NCBI GenBank assembly: GCA_900102115.1
Contig: FNAW01000002.1
Span: forward strand, 434,001-498,000
Length of the DNA: 64,000 nt
DNA from: Blastococcus fimeti
GTDB taxonomy: Bacteria; Actinomycetota; Actinomycetes; Mycobacteriales; Geodermatophilaceae
Direction: 5' to 3'
Both the position numbers and the translations under genes were made by a program. The notes beneath the pieces were generated by a model. It saw nothing but the letters and a program-made list of their open reading frames with translations. It was not told where the DNA came from and made no database searches. This document shows positions 44,053 to 53,474 of this stretch, piece after piece (the stretch's first letter is position 1; each line of letters opens with the position of its first letter).

Positions 44053-44186
44053 GTCGTCCACCCCCACGTAGCTACGGGGTTACCCGTCGTCGTCCCCCGG
44101 GTTGTCGCCATGAGCGGCGTCCCCTCTTCCCCCTCGTACCGGCCAGGTCCCGTGCGTGGCATACCCGGCCGGAAGCCTCTACTCGT

Positions 44187-45158
44187 TCAGCGCACCCCGA
44201 CCACGGAAGCCAGCGCGGCGGACAGACGCACCGGATCGTGCCGGGGCGCACCGTCGAGTTCCGCAACCGGCGCCAGGACGAGCTCGGCACCGCACGTGCG
44301 CACCGCAGACAGGAGACCACGGCGGTCAACCACCGAGTTCGCATCGGCGATCACGCTGTGCAACGGCACTCCGCCCAGGTGCGCCTGCAACACCGTCACA
44401 TGCTCCTCCGGTGAGAATCCGTCCGTCTCACCGGGCTGGGGCTCCAGGTTCAGCACCACCACCACCTTCGCCGCCGCGGCGGTCAGCGCCGCCCGGAGCT
44501 GCGGGACCAGCAGGTGCGGCAGGACCGAGGTGTACCAGGAACCCGGGCCCAGGGAGACCACGTCGGCCGCGGCGATCGCCTCGAGCACCGCGGGGTGCAC
44601 CGGCGGGTCGGCCGGGGAGAGCCGGATCTCCCGCACCCGCCCCGGGGTGGTGGCGATCGCCACCTGCCCGCGGATGGTGCGCACCTGCGCGTGGTCCTCC
44701 CGGTCGACCGGTTCCACGCGGGCCACCAGGTCCAGCGGCACGTCGGCCATGGGCAGCACCCGGCCGCAGGCGCCGAGCAGGGCGGCTAGCTCGTCGAGGG
44801 CCCGCACGGTGTCGCCACCGTGCAGCTCGACCAGGCCGGTCAGCAGCAGGTTGCCCACCGAGTGGCCGGCCAGGCCGCCGGTACCGCCGAGCCGGTGCTG
44901 CAGGAGCGCCGCCAGCGACTGCTCCCGCTCCCCCGCCCCGGCCAGGGCGGCCAGCGCCATCCGCAGGTCCCCAGGCGGAAGCACGGGCAGCTCGCGGCGG
45001 ATCCGGCCGGACGAGCCGCCGTCGTCGGCGACGGTGACCACCGCCGTCACGTCGTCCGTCAGCCGTCGCCACGCGGCCAGCGCCGCGGCCAGCCCGTGTC
45101 CTCCCCCGAACGCGACGACCCGGAGCGGCCGGCCGTCCTGCAGCCCCCCGGCGCCCAC
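44187..45158 (-). CDS. yvcK: YvcK/CofD-like gluconeogenesis factor
   Basis: A 323-residue protein of the YvcK family, which binds UDP-sugars and affects cell-wall and carbon flux. The nucleotide-binding opening is VVAFGGGHGLAAAL. VADDGGSSGRIRRELPV and GDLRMALAAL are conserved, with VVSLGPGSWYTSVLPHLLV. GTG 45158 shares one base with the rapZ stop (TAGTG). Confidence 0.94.
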   Translation of the reverse strand: MGAGGLQDGRPLRVVAFGGGHGLAAALAAWRRLTDDVTAVVTVADDGGSSGRIRRELPVLPPGDLRMALAALAGAGEREQSLAALLQHRLGGTGGLAGHSVGNLLLTGLVELHGGDTVRALDELAALLGACGRVLPMADVPLDLVARVEPVDREDHAQVRTIRGQVAIATTPGRVREIRLSPADPPVHPAVLEAIAAADVVSLGPGSWYTSVLPHLLVPQLRAALTAAAAKVVVVLNLEPQPGETDGFSPEEHVTVLQAHLGGVPLHSVIADANSVVDRRGLLSAVRTCGAELVLAPVAELDGAPRHDPVRLSAALASVVGVR

Positions 45159-46114
45159 TACTCGCGGCCCAGGTCGCGGTGCCGGGCCACGGCGGCGATG
45201 CCGTCGGCGGTGAGCCGGCGGGCGAACTCCTCGGTGATCGCCACGCTGCGGTGCTTGCCGCCGGTGCAGCCGACCGCCAGCGTCAGGTAGCGCTTGCCCT
45301 CCCGCCGGTAGCCGGGCACGAGCAGCCGCAGCACCTCGGTGTAGCGGTCGAGGAACTCCGCGGCGTCCTCCTGGCCCAGCACGTAGTCCCGGACGCCCGG
45401 GTCCTTGCCGGTGAAGGGGCGCAGCTCGGGGATCCAGTGCGGGTTCGGCAGGAATCGCGCGTCGACGACGAGGTCGGCGTCCAGCGGGACGCCGTACTTG
45501 AACCCGAAGCTCATCACCGTCGCGGTGAGGGGTGGCGTCTGGCCCTCGCGGGCGAAGGCGTTCTCGATCGTCGCGCGCAACTGGTGCACGTTGAGGTCGC
45601 TGGTGTCGACCCACAGGTCGGCCTCGCCGGCGATGCCGGTGAGCAGGTTCCGCTCGGCGGTGATGCCGTCGACGAGCGTGCCGTTGCCCTGCAGCGGGTG
45701 CTCGCGCCGGTTGGACTCGTACCGCCGCACGAGCACCTCGTCGCGGGCGTGCACGTAGAGCACCCGCGGCCGGTGCCCCGCCTCCGAGAGGACGCGGATC
45801 GCCTCCTGCAGATCGCTGGTGAAGGCGCGGCTGCGGACGTCCACGACCGCGGCGAACCGCCGGAGGTCACCGCGGGCGCCGAGCTCCACCATCGGCAGCA
45901 GCAGCGCCGGCGGCAGGTTGTCCACGACGTACCAGCCGAGGTCCTCGAGCACCCGGCCGGCGCTGTTCTTGCCCGCCCCCGAGAGGCCGGTGACGACCAC
46001 GACCTCGAGCGGCTGCGTCTCGGTGCTCGCCCCGTCGAGGCCCGGCACGCCGGCGTTCGTCGGCGCAGGACCGGGCAGGCCCGCTCCGGGCGCGCTGGTC
46101 CGCGGATCACTCAC
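45158..46114 (-). CDS. rapZ: RNase adapter / nucleotide-binding protein RapZ
   Basis: A 318-residue RapZ/YvcJ family protein. The P-loop reads [11 protein letters not shown], where the usual Ser/Thr after GK is Asn. The following [17 protein letters not shown] is conserved, as are [23 protein letters not shown] (given here in part) and [11 protein letters not shown]. Actinobacterial members bind nucleotides; a small-RNA role as in E. coli is not established here. Its GTG overlaps the uvrC stop (GTGA). The N-terminus has a Pro/Gly-rich tail of about 35 residues. Confidence 0.93.
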   Translation of the reverse strand: MSDPRTSAPGAGLPGPAPTNAGVPGLDGASTETQPLEVVVVTGLSGAGKNSAGRVLEDLGWYVVDNLPPALLLPMVELGARGDLRRFAAVVDVRSRAFTSDLQEAIRVLSEAGHRPRVLYVHARDEVLVRRYESNRREHPLQGNGTLVDGITAERNLLTGIAGEADLWVDTSDLNVHQLRATIENAFAREGQTPPLTATVMSFGFKYGVPLDADLVVDARFLPNPHWIPELRPFTGKDPGVRDYVLGQEDAAEFLDRYTEVLRLLVPGYRREGKRYLTLAVGCTGGKHRSVAITEEFARRLTADGIAAVARHRDLGRE

Positions 46115-48153
46115 GACGCCACCCGCCCGACCTCGGCGGTCCGGCCGGCACCGGACCGGGGAGTGCCCCGCTCCGCCGGGCCCGAGGGCGCCGTGGTCGT
46201 CTCGACGGCGGGGTCGGCGTCGGTGGCGGCACCGGCGGGGTCGGCCGGCTCGGCGATCGCCGCCTGCACCGCCTCGGCCGTGCGCCGGCCGATGCCCGGG
46301 ACGGCCATCAGCTCCTCGACCGTGGCGGCCCGCAGCCGCTTGAGCGATCCGAACTCCTTCATGAGCGCCTTTCGCCGTGTCTCGCCGAGCCCCGGGACGT
46401 CGTCCAACAGGGAGACCAGCATGGTCGTGGACCGCTTCTGCCGGTGGTAGGTGATCGCGAACCGGTGCGCTTCGTCACGCACGCGTTGCAGCAGGTACAG
46501 CGCCTCGGAGGTGCGCGGCAGGATCACCGGGTCCGGGTCCCCCGGCAACCAGACCTCCTCCATGCGCTTGGCCAGCCCGCAGATCGCGACGTCGACGACG
46601 CCCAGCTCCTCGAGCGACCGGGCCGCGGCCGCGACCTGTGGAGCACCGCCGTCGACGACGAGGAGGTTCGGTGGGTAGGCGAACCGGCGCGGTCGCCCCT
46701 CCTCCGCCGCGACGCCCTGCTCGTCGCGGCGGTCCTGCTCGTCCTTCACGTGCCGGGCGAAGCGCCGGCGGACGACCTCGGCCATCGCCGCGGTGTCATC
46801 GGTTCCGTTCGTGACGGAGAACCGGCGGTAGTCGGACCTCTTCGCCAGACCGTCCTCGAAGACCACCATGCTGGCCACCACGTTCGTCCCCTGCACGTGG
46901 CTGACGTCGATGCACTCGATGCGCAGCGGCGCGTCCGGCAGCTCGAGGGCCTCCTGCAGCTCGCTGAGCGCGAGCGAGCGGGCGGTGAGGTCGCTCGAGC
47001 GCTTCACCCGGTGCCGTGCGAAGGACTCCTTCGCGTTCCGCTCGACGGTCTCCATCAGGCTGCGCTTGTCGCCGCGCTGGGGCACCCGCAGCGAGACCTT
47101 GCCGCCGCGGAGCTCCTCCAGGAGCTCGACGTACACGTCGGCGTCGTCGGGGAGCTCGGGCACCAGCACCTCGCGCGGCACCGCCTCACCCGCCTCGCCG
47201 ACGCCCGTCTGCTCGTCGACACCGCCGTAGACCTGCAGGAGGAACTGCTCCACCAGCTGCCCGGTGGTGACCTCCTCGACCTTGTCCACGATCCATCCGC
47301 GCTGACCGCGGACCCGGCCACCGCGGACGTGGAAGACCTGGACGGCGGCCTCCAGCTCGTCCTGCGCGAAGGCGACGACGTCGGCATCCGTGCCGTCGCC
47401 GAGGACGACTGCCTGCTTCTCCATCGCCCGCCGCAGCGCGCCGAGGTCGTCGCGCAGGCGCGCGGCCTTCTCGAACTCCAGGTCCTCCGACGCGGCGGCC
47501 ATCTCGCGCTCGAGCCGCTTCATCATCTGCTCGGTGCGCCCGGCCATGAAGTCGCAGAAGTCGTCGACGATCCCGCGGTGCTCCTCGGCGCTGACCCGGC
47601 CCACGCAGGGCGCGGCGCACTTGCCGATGTAGCCGAGCAGGCAGGGCCGGCCGATCTGGCCGGCGCGCTTGAAGACGCCGTTCGAGCAGGTGCGGGCCGG
47701 GAAGACGCGGGTCAGGGTGTCGAGCGTCTCGCGGATCGCCCAGGCGTGGGCGTAGGGGCCGAAGTAGCGGACGCCCTTCTTCTTGGGCCCGCGCATGACC
47801 TGCAGCCGCGGGTACTCCTCGTTCAGCGTCACGGCCAGCGACGGATAGCTCTTGTCGTCGCGGTAGCGGACGTTGAACCGGGGGTCGAACTCCTTGATCC
47901 AGTTGTACTCGAGCTGGAGGGCCTCGACCTCGGTGCCGACGACGGTCCACTCGACGCTCGAGGCGGTGGTGACCATCTGCCGGGTGCGCGGGTGCAGGCC
48001 CGCGACGTCGGCGAAGTAACTGTTCAGCCGCTGGCGGAGGCTCTTGGCCTTGCCGACGTAGATGACCCGGCTGCTGGGGTCCCGGAACCGGTAGACCCCG
48101 GGGCTCTCCGGGATCGAGCCGACCGCCGGGCGGTACGTCGAGGGGTCGGCCAT
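46111..48153 (-). CDS. uvrC: Excinuclease ABC subunit C
   Basis: A 680-residue UvrC, the dual-incision nuclease of nucleotide excision repair. It has an N-terminal GIY-YIG domain ([20 protein letters not shown]), a UVR motif ([13 protein letters not shown]), an RNase H-like domain ([20 protein letters not shown]), and a C-terminal helix-hairpin-helix ([20 protein letters not shown]). A Pro/Thr-rich tail follows. ATG 48153 has a TAATCT box 6 nt upstream and no Shine-Dalgarno, so the message is probably leaderless. Confidence 0.97.
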   Translation of the reverse strand: MADPSTYRPAVGSIPESPGVYRFRDPSSRVIYVGKAKSLRQRLNSYFADVAGLHPRTRQMVTTASSVEWTVVGTEVEALQLEYNWIKEFDPRFNVRYRDDKSYPSLAVTLNEEYPRLQVMRGPKKKGVRYFGPYAHAWAIRETLDTLTRVFPARTCSNGVFKRAGQIGRPCLLGYIGKCAAPCVGRVSAEEHRGIVDDFCDFMAGRTEQMMKRLEREMAAASEDLEFEKAARLRDDLGALRRAMEKQAVVLGDGTDADVVAFAQDELEAAVQVFHVRGGRVRGQRGWIVDKVEEVTTGQLVEQFLLQVYGGVDEQTGVGEAGEAVPREVLVPELPDDADVYVELLEELRGGKVSLRVPQRGDKRSLMETVERNAKESFARHRVKRSSDLTARSLALSELQEALELPDAPLRIECIDVSHVQGTNVVASMVVFEDGLAKRSDYRRFSVTNGTDDTAAMAEVVRRRFARHVKDEQDRRDEQGVAAEEGRPRRFAYPPNLLVVDGGAPQVAAAARSLEELGVVDVAICGLAKRMEEVWLPGDPDPVILPRTSEALYLLQRVRDEAHRFAITYHRQKRSTTMLVSLLDDVPGLGETRRKALMKEFGSLKRLRAATVEELMAVPGIGRRTAEAVQAAIAEPADPAGAATDADPAVETTTAPSGPAERGTPRSGAGRTAEVGRVAS

Positions 48154-48159
48154 GCATCC

Positions 48160-48165
48160 AGATTA
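48160..48165 (-). promoter_or_regulatory. Candidate -10 box of the leaderless uvrC operon
   Basis: TAATCT followed by 6 nt and ATG 48153. This single promoter could serve uvrC-rapZ-yvcK, which overlap. Confidence 0.5.
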
Positions 48166-48190
48166 GGTCGGAGGGGTGACACGGCGCCGA

Positions 48191-48266
48191 GGCCGGGGCC
48201 CGGCCGCCCCAGGCGTCACACCGGGGCCGGGCAGCCGTCGGCCGGGACCCGCTCGACGGGCCCCGG
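48191..48266 (-). terminator. GC-rich palindromes after the small membrane-protein gene
   Basis: CCGGGGCC (48221-48228) pairs with GGCCCCGG (48259-48266) around a 30-nt loop. A tighter palindrome GGCCGGG-g-CCCGGCC (48191-48205) follows. Either may end transcription of the membrane-protein gene ahead of uvrC. Neither is a strong terminator. Confidence 0.35.
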
Positions 48267-48293
48267 AACGGGGGGTGCGAGGTTCGGTCGGGG

Positions 48294-48602
48294 TCAGGCC
48301 GCCGGTTGCGAGCGGCGCACCGCGACGCCCCGCGGCACACGGGCCGAGGCGGCCTTGACGACGGGCGCGGCCGAGCGCGCCACGCGCCGGACCAGCGACA
48401 CCGCGGCCATCAGCGCGATCGGGACGGCGGCGAAGTCGAAGGCGTCGGACACGGCCCGCGTGGCGACGACGGCCAGCGAGACGCCGAGGATCGTGAGCAG
48501 CACGGCGACGGACAGGATGCTCGCCCCCGGGCCGCTCTTGCCCTGCCACGGCTGACCGCAGTGGCTCATGTCGGGGTCGCAGTCGGGCGTGAGCGCGCTC
48601 AT
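48294..48602 (-). CDS. Small integral membrane protein, 102 aa
   Basis: A 102-residue protein. The soluble leader contains two cysteines (residues 8 and 15). Two hydrophobic spans follow, SILSVAVLLTILGVSLAVV and FAAVPIALMAAVSL, with a basic, Ala-rich tail. No domain is recognised. ATG 48602 has GAGG 5-6 nt upstream. The promoter TTGTGA-18-TATCCT is flanked by two CRP-like boxes, so it is probably regulated, possibly by a GlxR/CRP-type factor. Confidence 0.7.
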   Translation of the reverse strand: MSALTPDCDPDMSHCGQPWQGKSGPGASILSVAVLLTILGVSLAVVATRAVSDAFDFAAVPIALMAAVSLVRRVARSAAPVVKAASARVPRGVAVRRSQPAA

Positions 48603-48635
48603 CGCGGCCTCCTCGTGGGCCGCGGACGGCCCTCA

Positions 48636-48649
48636 GTGACATCAGTCAC
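48636..48649. promoter_or_regulatory. CRP/GlxR-like box B at the transcription start
   Basis: On the minus strand it reads TGTGACTGATGTCACT, i.e. TGTGA-N6-TCACT. It lies at the predicted start of transcription of the small membrane-protein gene. Its centre is 32 bp from box A. Confidence 0.5.
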
Positions 48650-48653
48650 ATGG

Positions 48654-48683
48654 AGGATAGACCCGGAGTGACCACAATCACAA
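48654..48683 (-). promoter_or_regulatory. Promoter of the small membrane-protein gene
   Basis: -35 TTGTGA (48678-48683) and -10 TATCCT (48654-48659), 18-bp spacer, on the minus strand. The -35 overlaps CRP-like box A. Confidence 0.5.
48668..48681. promoter_or_regulatory. CRP/GlxR-like box A over the -35
   Basis: On the minus strand it reads TGTGATTGTGGTCACT, i.e. TGTGA-N6-TCACT. It overlaps the -35 hexamer and shares the same 16-bp frame as box B. The known GlxR/CRP consensus is TGTGA-N6-TCACA. Confidence 0.5.
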
Positions 48684-48700
48684 GGCGCGGACCGGCGGCT

Positions 48701-48737
48701 GCGCCGTCGTGGGGCCGGGTCGGCTCCACGACGGCGC
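48701..48737 (-). terminator. Terminator after kdpC
   Basis: A perfect 12-bp stem (GCGCCGTCGTGG with its complement) with a 13-nt loop, starting 15 nt after the kdpC stop. It should end the kdp operon before the small membrane gene. Confidence 0.8.
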
Positions 48738-48751
48738 GGGTGCGGACGACG

Positions 48752-49363
48752 TCAGTCCTCTGTGCCGAACTCCCGGTCCAGCGCCACGTTGAGCTCGAGC
48801 ACGCGGACGTGCGGGGCGCCGACGACCCCGAGATCCCGGCCGGCGGAGAATTTCGCGACCAGCTCTCGGACGGCGTCCGGCGCCACCCCGCGCGCCCCGG
48901 CGACCCGGTCGACCTGGATCGCCGCGTACTCCTCGGAGATGTCCGGGTCCAGGCCCGAGGCCGACGCCGTCACGGCGTCCGCCGGAACGTCCGCGACGTC
49001 GACGCCCTCCAGCTCGGCGACCGCCGCCCGGCGCTCGGCGACGAGGTCCACCAGCTCCGCGGAGTTGGGGCCGAGGTTGGACCCGCCGGACGCCGCGCCG
49101 TCGTGGCCCGATGCCGACGGCCGCGACTGGAAGTACTGCGGCAGGGGGTCCCCGGCCTCGGAGAGGAAGGCCTGACCGATCAGCGCGGACCCGACGACGG
49201 TGCCGTCGGCGTCGCTGACGAGGGACCCGTCGGCCCGGTCCGGGGCGATCACCTGCGCGACGCCGGTCATCAGGAGCGGGTAGGCGAGACCGAGGACGAC
49301 GGTGGCCACGGCCATGGCGCGGACGGCGGCCAGGAGCTGGCGGCCGGAACGAGGAGCAGGCAT
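48752..49363 (-). CDS. kdpC: Potassium-transporting ATPase subunit C
   Basis: A 203-residue KdpC, the single-span chaperone subunit of KdpFABC. One N-terminal span (AMAVATVVLGLAYPLLMTGV) is followed by a periplasm-like domain with YFQSRPSASGHDGAASGGSN (here in part), and the GLDPDISEEYAAIQVDRVA motif. ATG 49363 overlaps the kdpB stop (TGATG); GTG 49366 gives one extra residue. Confidence 0.95.
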   Translation of the reverse strand: MPAPRSGRQLLAAVRAMAVATVVLGLAYPLLMTGVAQVIAPDRADGSLVSDADGTVVGSALIGQAFLSEAGDPLPQYFQSRPSASGHDGAASGGSNLGPNSAELVDLVAERRAAVAELEGVDVADVPADAVTASASGLDPDISEEYAAIQVDRVAGARGVAPDAVRELVAKFSAGRDLGVVGAPHVRVLELNVALDREFGTED

Positions 49364-51417
49364 CACGCGATCCCGGGGATGAGAGAGACGAGCAGGTCGA
49401 TGGCCTTGATCCCGATGAAGGGCAGCACCACCCCGCCGACGCCGTAGACGAGCAGGTTGCGCTGCAGCATCTGGGACGCCGATCCGGGGACGTACTTCAC
49501 GCCGCGCAGGGCCAACGGCACGAGCGCCACGATGATCAGGGCGTTGAAGACGACGGCGGAGAGGATCGCCGACTCCGGCGAGCTCAGCCGCATCACGTTG
49601 AGGGTGTCCAGGCCCGGGAAGACCCCGGCGAACATCGCCGGGAGGATCGCGAAGTACTTGGCCAGGTCGTTGGCGATGGAGAACGTCGTGAGCGAGCCGC
49701 GGGTGATGAGCAGCTGCTTGCCGATGGCGACGATCTCGATGAGCTTCGTCGGATCGGAGTCCAGGTCGACCATGTTGCCGGCCTCCTTGGCGGCCGACGT
49801 GCCGGTGTTCATCGCCACCCCGACGTCGGCCTGGGCGAGCGCCGGCGCGTCGTTGGTCCCGTCCCCGGTCATGGCGACCAGCCGGCCGCCCTCCTGCTCC
49901 CGGGCGATGAGCGCCAGCTTGTCCTCCGGCGTCGCCTCGGCCAGGACGTCGTCGACGCCGGCCTCGGCGGCGATGGCGCGGGCGGTCCGCTCGTTGTCAC
50001 CGGTGATCATGATCGTCCGGATGCCCATGCGACGGAGCTCGTCGAAGCGCTCCCGCATGCCGGGCTTCACGACGTCCTTGAGCTCGATGACACCGAGGAC
50101 GCGGGCCCGCGCGCCGGTCGCCTCGGCGAGCAGCAGCGGGGTTCCGCCGGCTGCGGAGATGCCGTCGACGATCTCGGGGACCTGCGGAGGAACGGGCCCG
50201 TCCAGCGATCGGACCCAGGCCAGCACGGCTCCGGTCGCGCCCTTCCGCAGGGTGCGGCCGCCGGGGAGGTCGACGCCGCTCATCCGGGTCTGGGCGGTGA
50301 AGGGGACGAACTCCGCACCCGGCAGGTCGGCGCGCTCCCGCAGACCGTGCCCGTCTCTGGCCAGGACGACGATGGAGCGTCCTTCGGGCGTCTCGTCGGC
50401 GAGCGACGCGAGCCGGGCGGCCTCGGCGACGTCGGCGACGGTGGCGTCGCCGACCGGCGTGAACGACGCGGCCTGACGGTTGCCGAGGGTGATGGTTCCG
50501 GTCTTGTCCAGCAGCAGGGTGTTGACGTCGCCGGCGGCTTCCACCGCGCGGCCGCTCATCGCGAGCACGTTGCGCTGCACGAGCCGGTCCATCCCGGCGA
50601 TGCCGATCGCCGACAGCAGCGCCCCGATGGTGGTCGGGATGAGGCAGACGATCAGCGCGATGAGCACGGTGATCGACTGCTCGGCGCCGCTGTAGATCGC
50701 GAACGGCTGCAGCGTGACGACGGCGATGACGAAGACGACGGTCAGCGAGCTGAGCAGGATGTTCAGCGCCACCTCGTTCGGCGTCTTCTGCCGGGAGGCC
50801 CCCTCGACTAGGGCGATCATCCGGTCGACGAAGGTCTCGCCCGGCTTGCTGGTGATCCGGACGACGATGCGGTCGGACAGCACCGTCGTCCCGCCGGTGA
50901 CCGCCGAGCGGTCCCCGCCGGACTCGCGGATGACCGGCGCGGACTCCCCGGTGACGGCGGACTCGTCGACGCTGGCGATGCCCTCGACGACGTCGCCGTC
51001 ACCCGGGATGACCTGGCCGGCGACCACGACGACCTCGTCGCCGGGCCGCAGGTCGGCTGCTGCCACCTCGCGACCGTCGAGCATCGTCGCCACGGTCGTG
51101 GTGCGCGCCTTGCGGAGCGAGGCGGCCTGGGCCTTGCCGCGCCCCTCGGCCACGGCCTCTGCGGCGTTGGCGAACAGCACCGTCAGCCACAGCCAGGCGG
51201 TGATCAGCCAGCCGAAGACGCTCGGGTCGGTGAGGACCAGCACGGTGGAGAAGACCGAGCCGACCCAGACGGTGAACACCACCGGCTGACGGACCAGTCC
51301 GCGGGGGTCGAGCTTGCGGACGGCGCCGACGAGGGCCGGTCCCCACTCGATGGTGGGCCGGCGCGGCGCGGGCGCCCCGGCCGGGGATCCGGGTCGATCC
51401 AGAACGGGGGCGGTCAT
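49363..51417 (-). CDS. kdpB: Potassium-transporting ATPase subunit B
   Basis: A 684-residue P-type ATPase, the energising subunit of KdpFABC. The phosphorylated aspartate is Asp304 in [20 protein letters not shown] (actuator domain), [12 protein letters not shown], and [19 protein letters not shown] are intact. It starts [16 protein letters not shown], and the ATG overlaps the kdpA stop (ATGA). Confidence 0.97.
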   Translation of the reverse strand: MTAPVLDRPGSPAGAPAPRRPTIEWGPALVGAVRKLDPRGLVRQPVVFTVWVGSVFSTVLVLTDPSVFGWLITAWLWLTVLFANAAEAVAEGRGKAQAASLRKARTTTVATMLDGREVAAADLRPGDEVVVVAGQVIPGDGDVVEGIASVDESAVTGESAPVIRESGGDRSAVTGGTTVLSDRIVVRITSKPGETFVDRMIALVEGASRQKTPNEVALNILLSSLTVVFVIAVVTLQPFAIYSGAEQSITVLIALIVCLIPTTIGALLSAIGIAGMDRLVQRNVLAMSGRAVEAAGDVNTLLLDKTGTITLGNRQAASFTPVGDATVADVAEAARLASLADETPEGRSIVVLARDGHGLRERADLPGAEFVPFTAQTRMSGVDLPGGRTLRKGATGAVLAWVRSLDGPVPPQVPEIVDGISAAGGTPLLLAEATGARARVLGVIELKDVVKPGMRERFDELRRMGIRTIMITGDNERTARAIAAEAGVDDVLAEATPEDKLALIAREQEGGRLVAMTGDGTNDAPALAQADVGVAMNTGTSAAKEAGNMVDLDSDPTKLIEIVAIGKQLLITRGSLTTFSIANDLAKYFAILPAMFAGVFPGLDTLNVMRLSSPESAILSAVVFNALIIVALVPLALRGVKYVPGSASQMLQRNLLVYGVGGVVLPFIGIKAIDLLVSLIPGIA

Positions 51418-53075
51418 GACAGTCCTTCTGCGAGGGGGCCCAGTGCGAGCACCGGGAAGTACGTGAGGCCGACGACGACGAGGACGACGGCGGTGAGCAG
51501 CCCGGCGAACAGCGGGCGGTGCGTGGGGAAGGTGCCGGCCGTGACCGGGGCCTTGCCCTGCGCGGCGAGCCGTCCGGCCAGCGCGACGACCAGCACGATC
51601 GGCAGGAACCGGCCGAAGACCATCGCCAGGCCGAGCGCCACGTTGTAGAAGGGCGTGTTCGCGCTGAGCCCGGTGAAGGCCGAGCCGTTGTTGTTGCCGG
51701 CCGAGGTGAAGGCGTAGAGCACCTCGGTCAGCCCGTGCGGCCCGTCGTTGAGCATCGAGCTGCGGCCGGCGTCGGTGGACATCGCCACCGCGGTGCCGAT
51801 CAGGACGATCGCCGGGGTGGTGAGGATGTAGAGGCTGGCCAGGGTCATCTCGCGCCGGCCGAGCTTCTTGCCCAGGTACTCCGGCGTCCGCCCGACCATG
51901 AGGCCGGAGACGAAGACCGCCACGACGGCGAGCACGAGCATCCCGTAGAGCCCGCTGCCCACGCCGCCGGGTGCGACCTCGCCGAGCATCATGTTGAACA
52001 GCGTCACCATGCCGCCGGCGGGCGTGTAGCTGTCGTGCATCGAGTTGACGGCACCGGTCGAGGTGAGCGTGGTCGCGGCGCCGAACAGTGCGGACAGCGG
52101 ACCACCGAAGCGCACCTCCTGCCCCTCGAGCGCACCCCCGGCCAGCTGGGTGGCGGCGCCTCCGGCGCGGGCCTGGAAGACGCTGACCAGGACCAGCGAC
52201 ACCGTGGCCAGGGTGGCCATCACCCCGAGGATCGCGAGGCCCTGCCTGCGGTCCCCGACCATCCGGCCGAACGTGCGCGGCAGCGAGAACGGGACGAGCA
52301 GGATCAGGAAGACCTGGAACAGCGAGATCCAGGCGGTCGGCCCCTCGAAGGGGTGCGCGGAGTTGGCGTTGTAGAAGCCACCGCCGTTCGTGCCCAGCTC
52401 CTTGATGGCCTCCTGCGAGGCGACCGGTCCACCGGGCAGGAACTGCGTGCCGCCGGCGAGGGCGCTCACGTCGGTGCCCGACGCGAGGTTCTGCACGACC
52501 CCGCCGAGCACCAGGACCACCGTGGCGAGCACGGCCAGGGGCAGGAGCAACCGGCTGATCGAGCGGGTGATGTCGACCCAGGCGTTGCCCAGCCGATCGG
52601 TACCCCGGCGGGCGAAGCCGCGGACCAGGGCCGCCATCACGGCCAGGCCCACCGCGGCCGACGTGAAGTTCTGCACCGCCAGGCCGGCCATCTGGACCAG
52701 GTGGCCCATCGTGGACTCGCCCGAGTAGCCCTGCCAGTTCGTGTTCGTCACGAAGCTGATCGCGGTGTTCCAGGCCGAGCCCGGCTCCACCGCGGCCATC
52801 CCGTTGTTCATCGGCAGCAGCGACTGCAGCCGCTGGAGCCCGTAGAGGAGCAGCACCCCGACCGCCGAGAACGCCAGCACCGCGCGCAGGTAGCTGGGCC
52901 AGCGCTGGTCGGAGTCCGCGTCCACGCCGACCGCCCGGTAGGCGATCCTCTCGACCCGCCAGTGCTCGTCGGACGTGTAGATGCGGGCCATCCAGTCGCC
53001 CAGCGGCCGGTGCAGCGCCGCGAGCGCGAGCACCAGCAGCGCCACCTGCAGCCATCCGGCTGCCGTCGCCGACAT
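51414..53075 (-). CDS. kdpA: Potassium-transporting ATPase subunit A
   Basis: A 553-residue KdpA, the potassium-selective channel-like subunit. The four selectivity loops are visible: [40 protein letters not shown] and [11 protein letters not shown]. About ten spans. ATG 53075 shares a base with the kdpF stop (TGATG). Confidence 0.97.
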   Translation of the reverse strand: MSATAAGWLQVALLVLALAALHRPLGDWMARIYTSDEHWRVERIAYRAVGVDADSDQRWPSYLRAVLAFSAVGVLLLYGLQRLQSLLPMNNGMAAVEPGSAWNTAISFVTNTNWQGYSGESTMGHLVQMAGLAVQNFTSAAVGLAVMAALVRGFARRGTDRLGNAWVDITRSISRLLLPLAVLATVVLVLGGVVQNLASGTDVSALAGGTQFLPGGPVASQEAIKELGTNGGGFYNANSAHPFEGPTAWISLFQVFLILLVPFSLPRTFGRMVGDRRQGLAILGVMATLATVSLVLVSVFQARAGGAATQLAGGALEGQEVRFGGPLSALFGAATTLTSTGAVNSMHDSYTPAGGMVTLFNMMLGEVAPGGVGSGLYGMLVLAVVAVFVSGLMVGRTPEYLGKKLGRREMTLASLYILTTPAIVLIGTAVAMSTDAGRSSMLNDGPHGLTEVLYAFTSAGNNNGSAFTGLSANTPFYNVALGLAMVFGRFLPIVLVVALAGRLAAQGKAPVTAGTFPTHRPLFAGLLTAVVLVVVGLTYFPVLALGPLAEGLS

Positions 53076-53161
53076 CAGAACCGGTCCGGGAACAGCAGGG
53101 ACGCCAGGAGGTAGCCGACCAGTGCGACCGCCACCCCGAGTCCGATCCAGGTGTCGATCAC
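53075..53161 (-). CDS. kdpF: Potassium-transporting ATPase subunit F
   Basis: A 28-residue single-span peptide, [20 protein letters not shown] and then SLLFPDRF. This is the usual KdpF length and it ends with the family's PDRF-like tail. It helps stabilise the KdpFABC complex. GTG 53161 overlaps the stop of another micro-ORF upstream (GTGA). Confidence 0.92.
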   Translation of the reverse strand: MIDTWIGLGVAVALVGYLLASLLFPDRF

Positions 53162-53241
53162 AGCTTTTCCAACCCTCGCACCGCAAGCGCCAGCAGCCCG
53201 AAGACCCCCAGCGTCAGCAGCACGTAGACCACGTCGGTCAC
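53158..53241 (-). CDS. 27-codon membrane micro-ORF ahead of kdpF
   Basis: A 27-residue peptide: [20 protein letters not shown], ending in VRGLEKL. It is one hydrophobic helix with a basic/acidic tail, similar in design to KdpF. The GTG 53241 start follows GAGG, and its TGA overlaps the kdpF GTG. It would be the first gene of the kdp operon. Coupling and hydrophobicity argue for a real protein; homology is unchecked. Confidence 0.6.
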   Translation of the reverse strand: MTDVVYVLLTLGVFGLLALAVRGLEKL

Positions 53242-53300
53242 GTCGACCCGCCTCTTCTTCGTCCGTGCGGTCGACCCGTCGCCGACCGCGCCGGGGCAGG

Positions 53301-53306
53301 ACGCTA
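53301..53306 (-). promoter_or_regulatory. Possible -10 box of the kdp operon
   Basis: TAGCGT on the minus strand, giving a leader of about 55 nt to the micro-ORF. The nearest KdpE-like box (53335-53340) lies about 28 bp upstream, near the -35/-40 position, as expected for an activator site. Confidence 0.4.
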
Positions 53307-53334
53307 GGTCGGCCGGAGGGCCGCGAGACCGGTC

Positions 53335-53431
53335 TTGACGGGTTCCTGACGGGGCCGCCGCCGTCCTTGACGCGCCGTTGACGACGCCGGCGGCGGGGCA
53401 CTGCCGGCGCACCTTTGACGGGATCTTGACG
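53335..53431. promoter_or_regulatory. Three pairs of TTGACG repeats: candidate KdpE operators
   Basis: TTGACG-N5-CTGACG at 53335-53351, TTGACG-N5-TTGACG at 53367-53383, and TTGACG-N5-TTGACG at 53415-53431. Within every pair the repeat is 11 bp, the spacing used by OmpR-family dimers such as KdpE. The pairs start 32 and 48 bp apart. All have the same orientation. They lie between the divergent kdp operon and kdpDE. Confidence 0.65.
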
Positions 53432-53474
53432 CCGGACGTCCCAGGGACCGCACGCGCAGGACGATCATGGGCGC

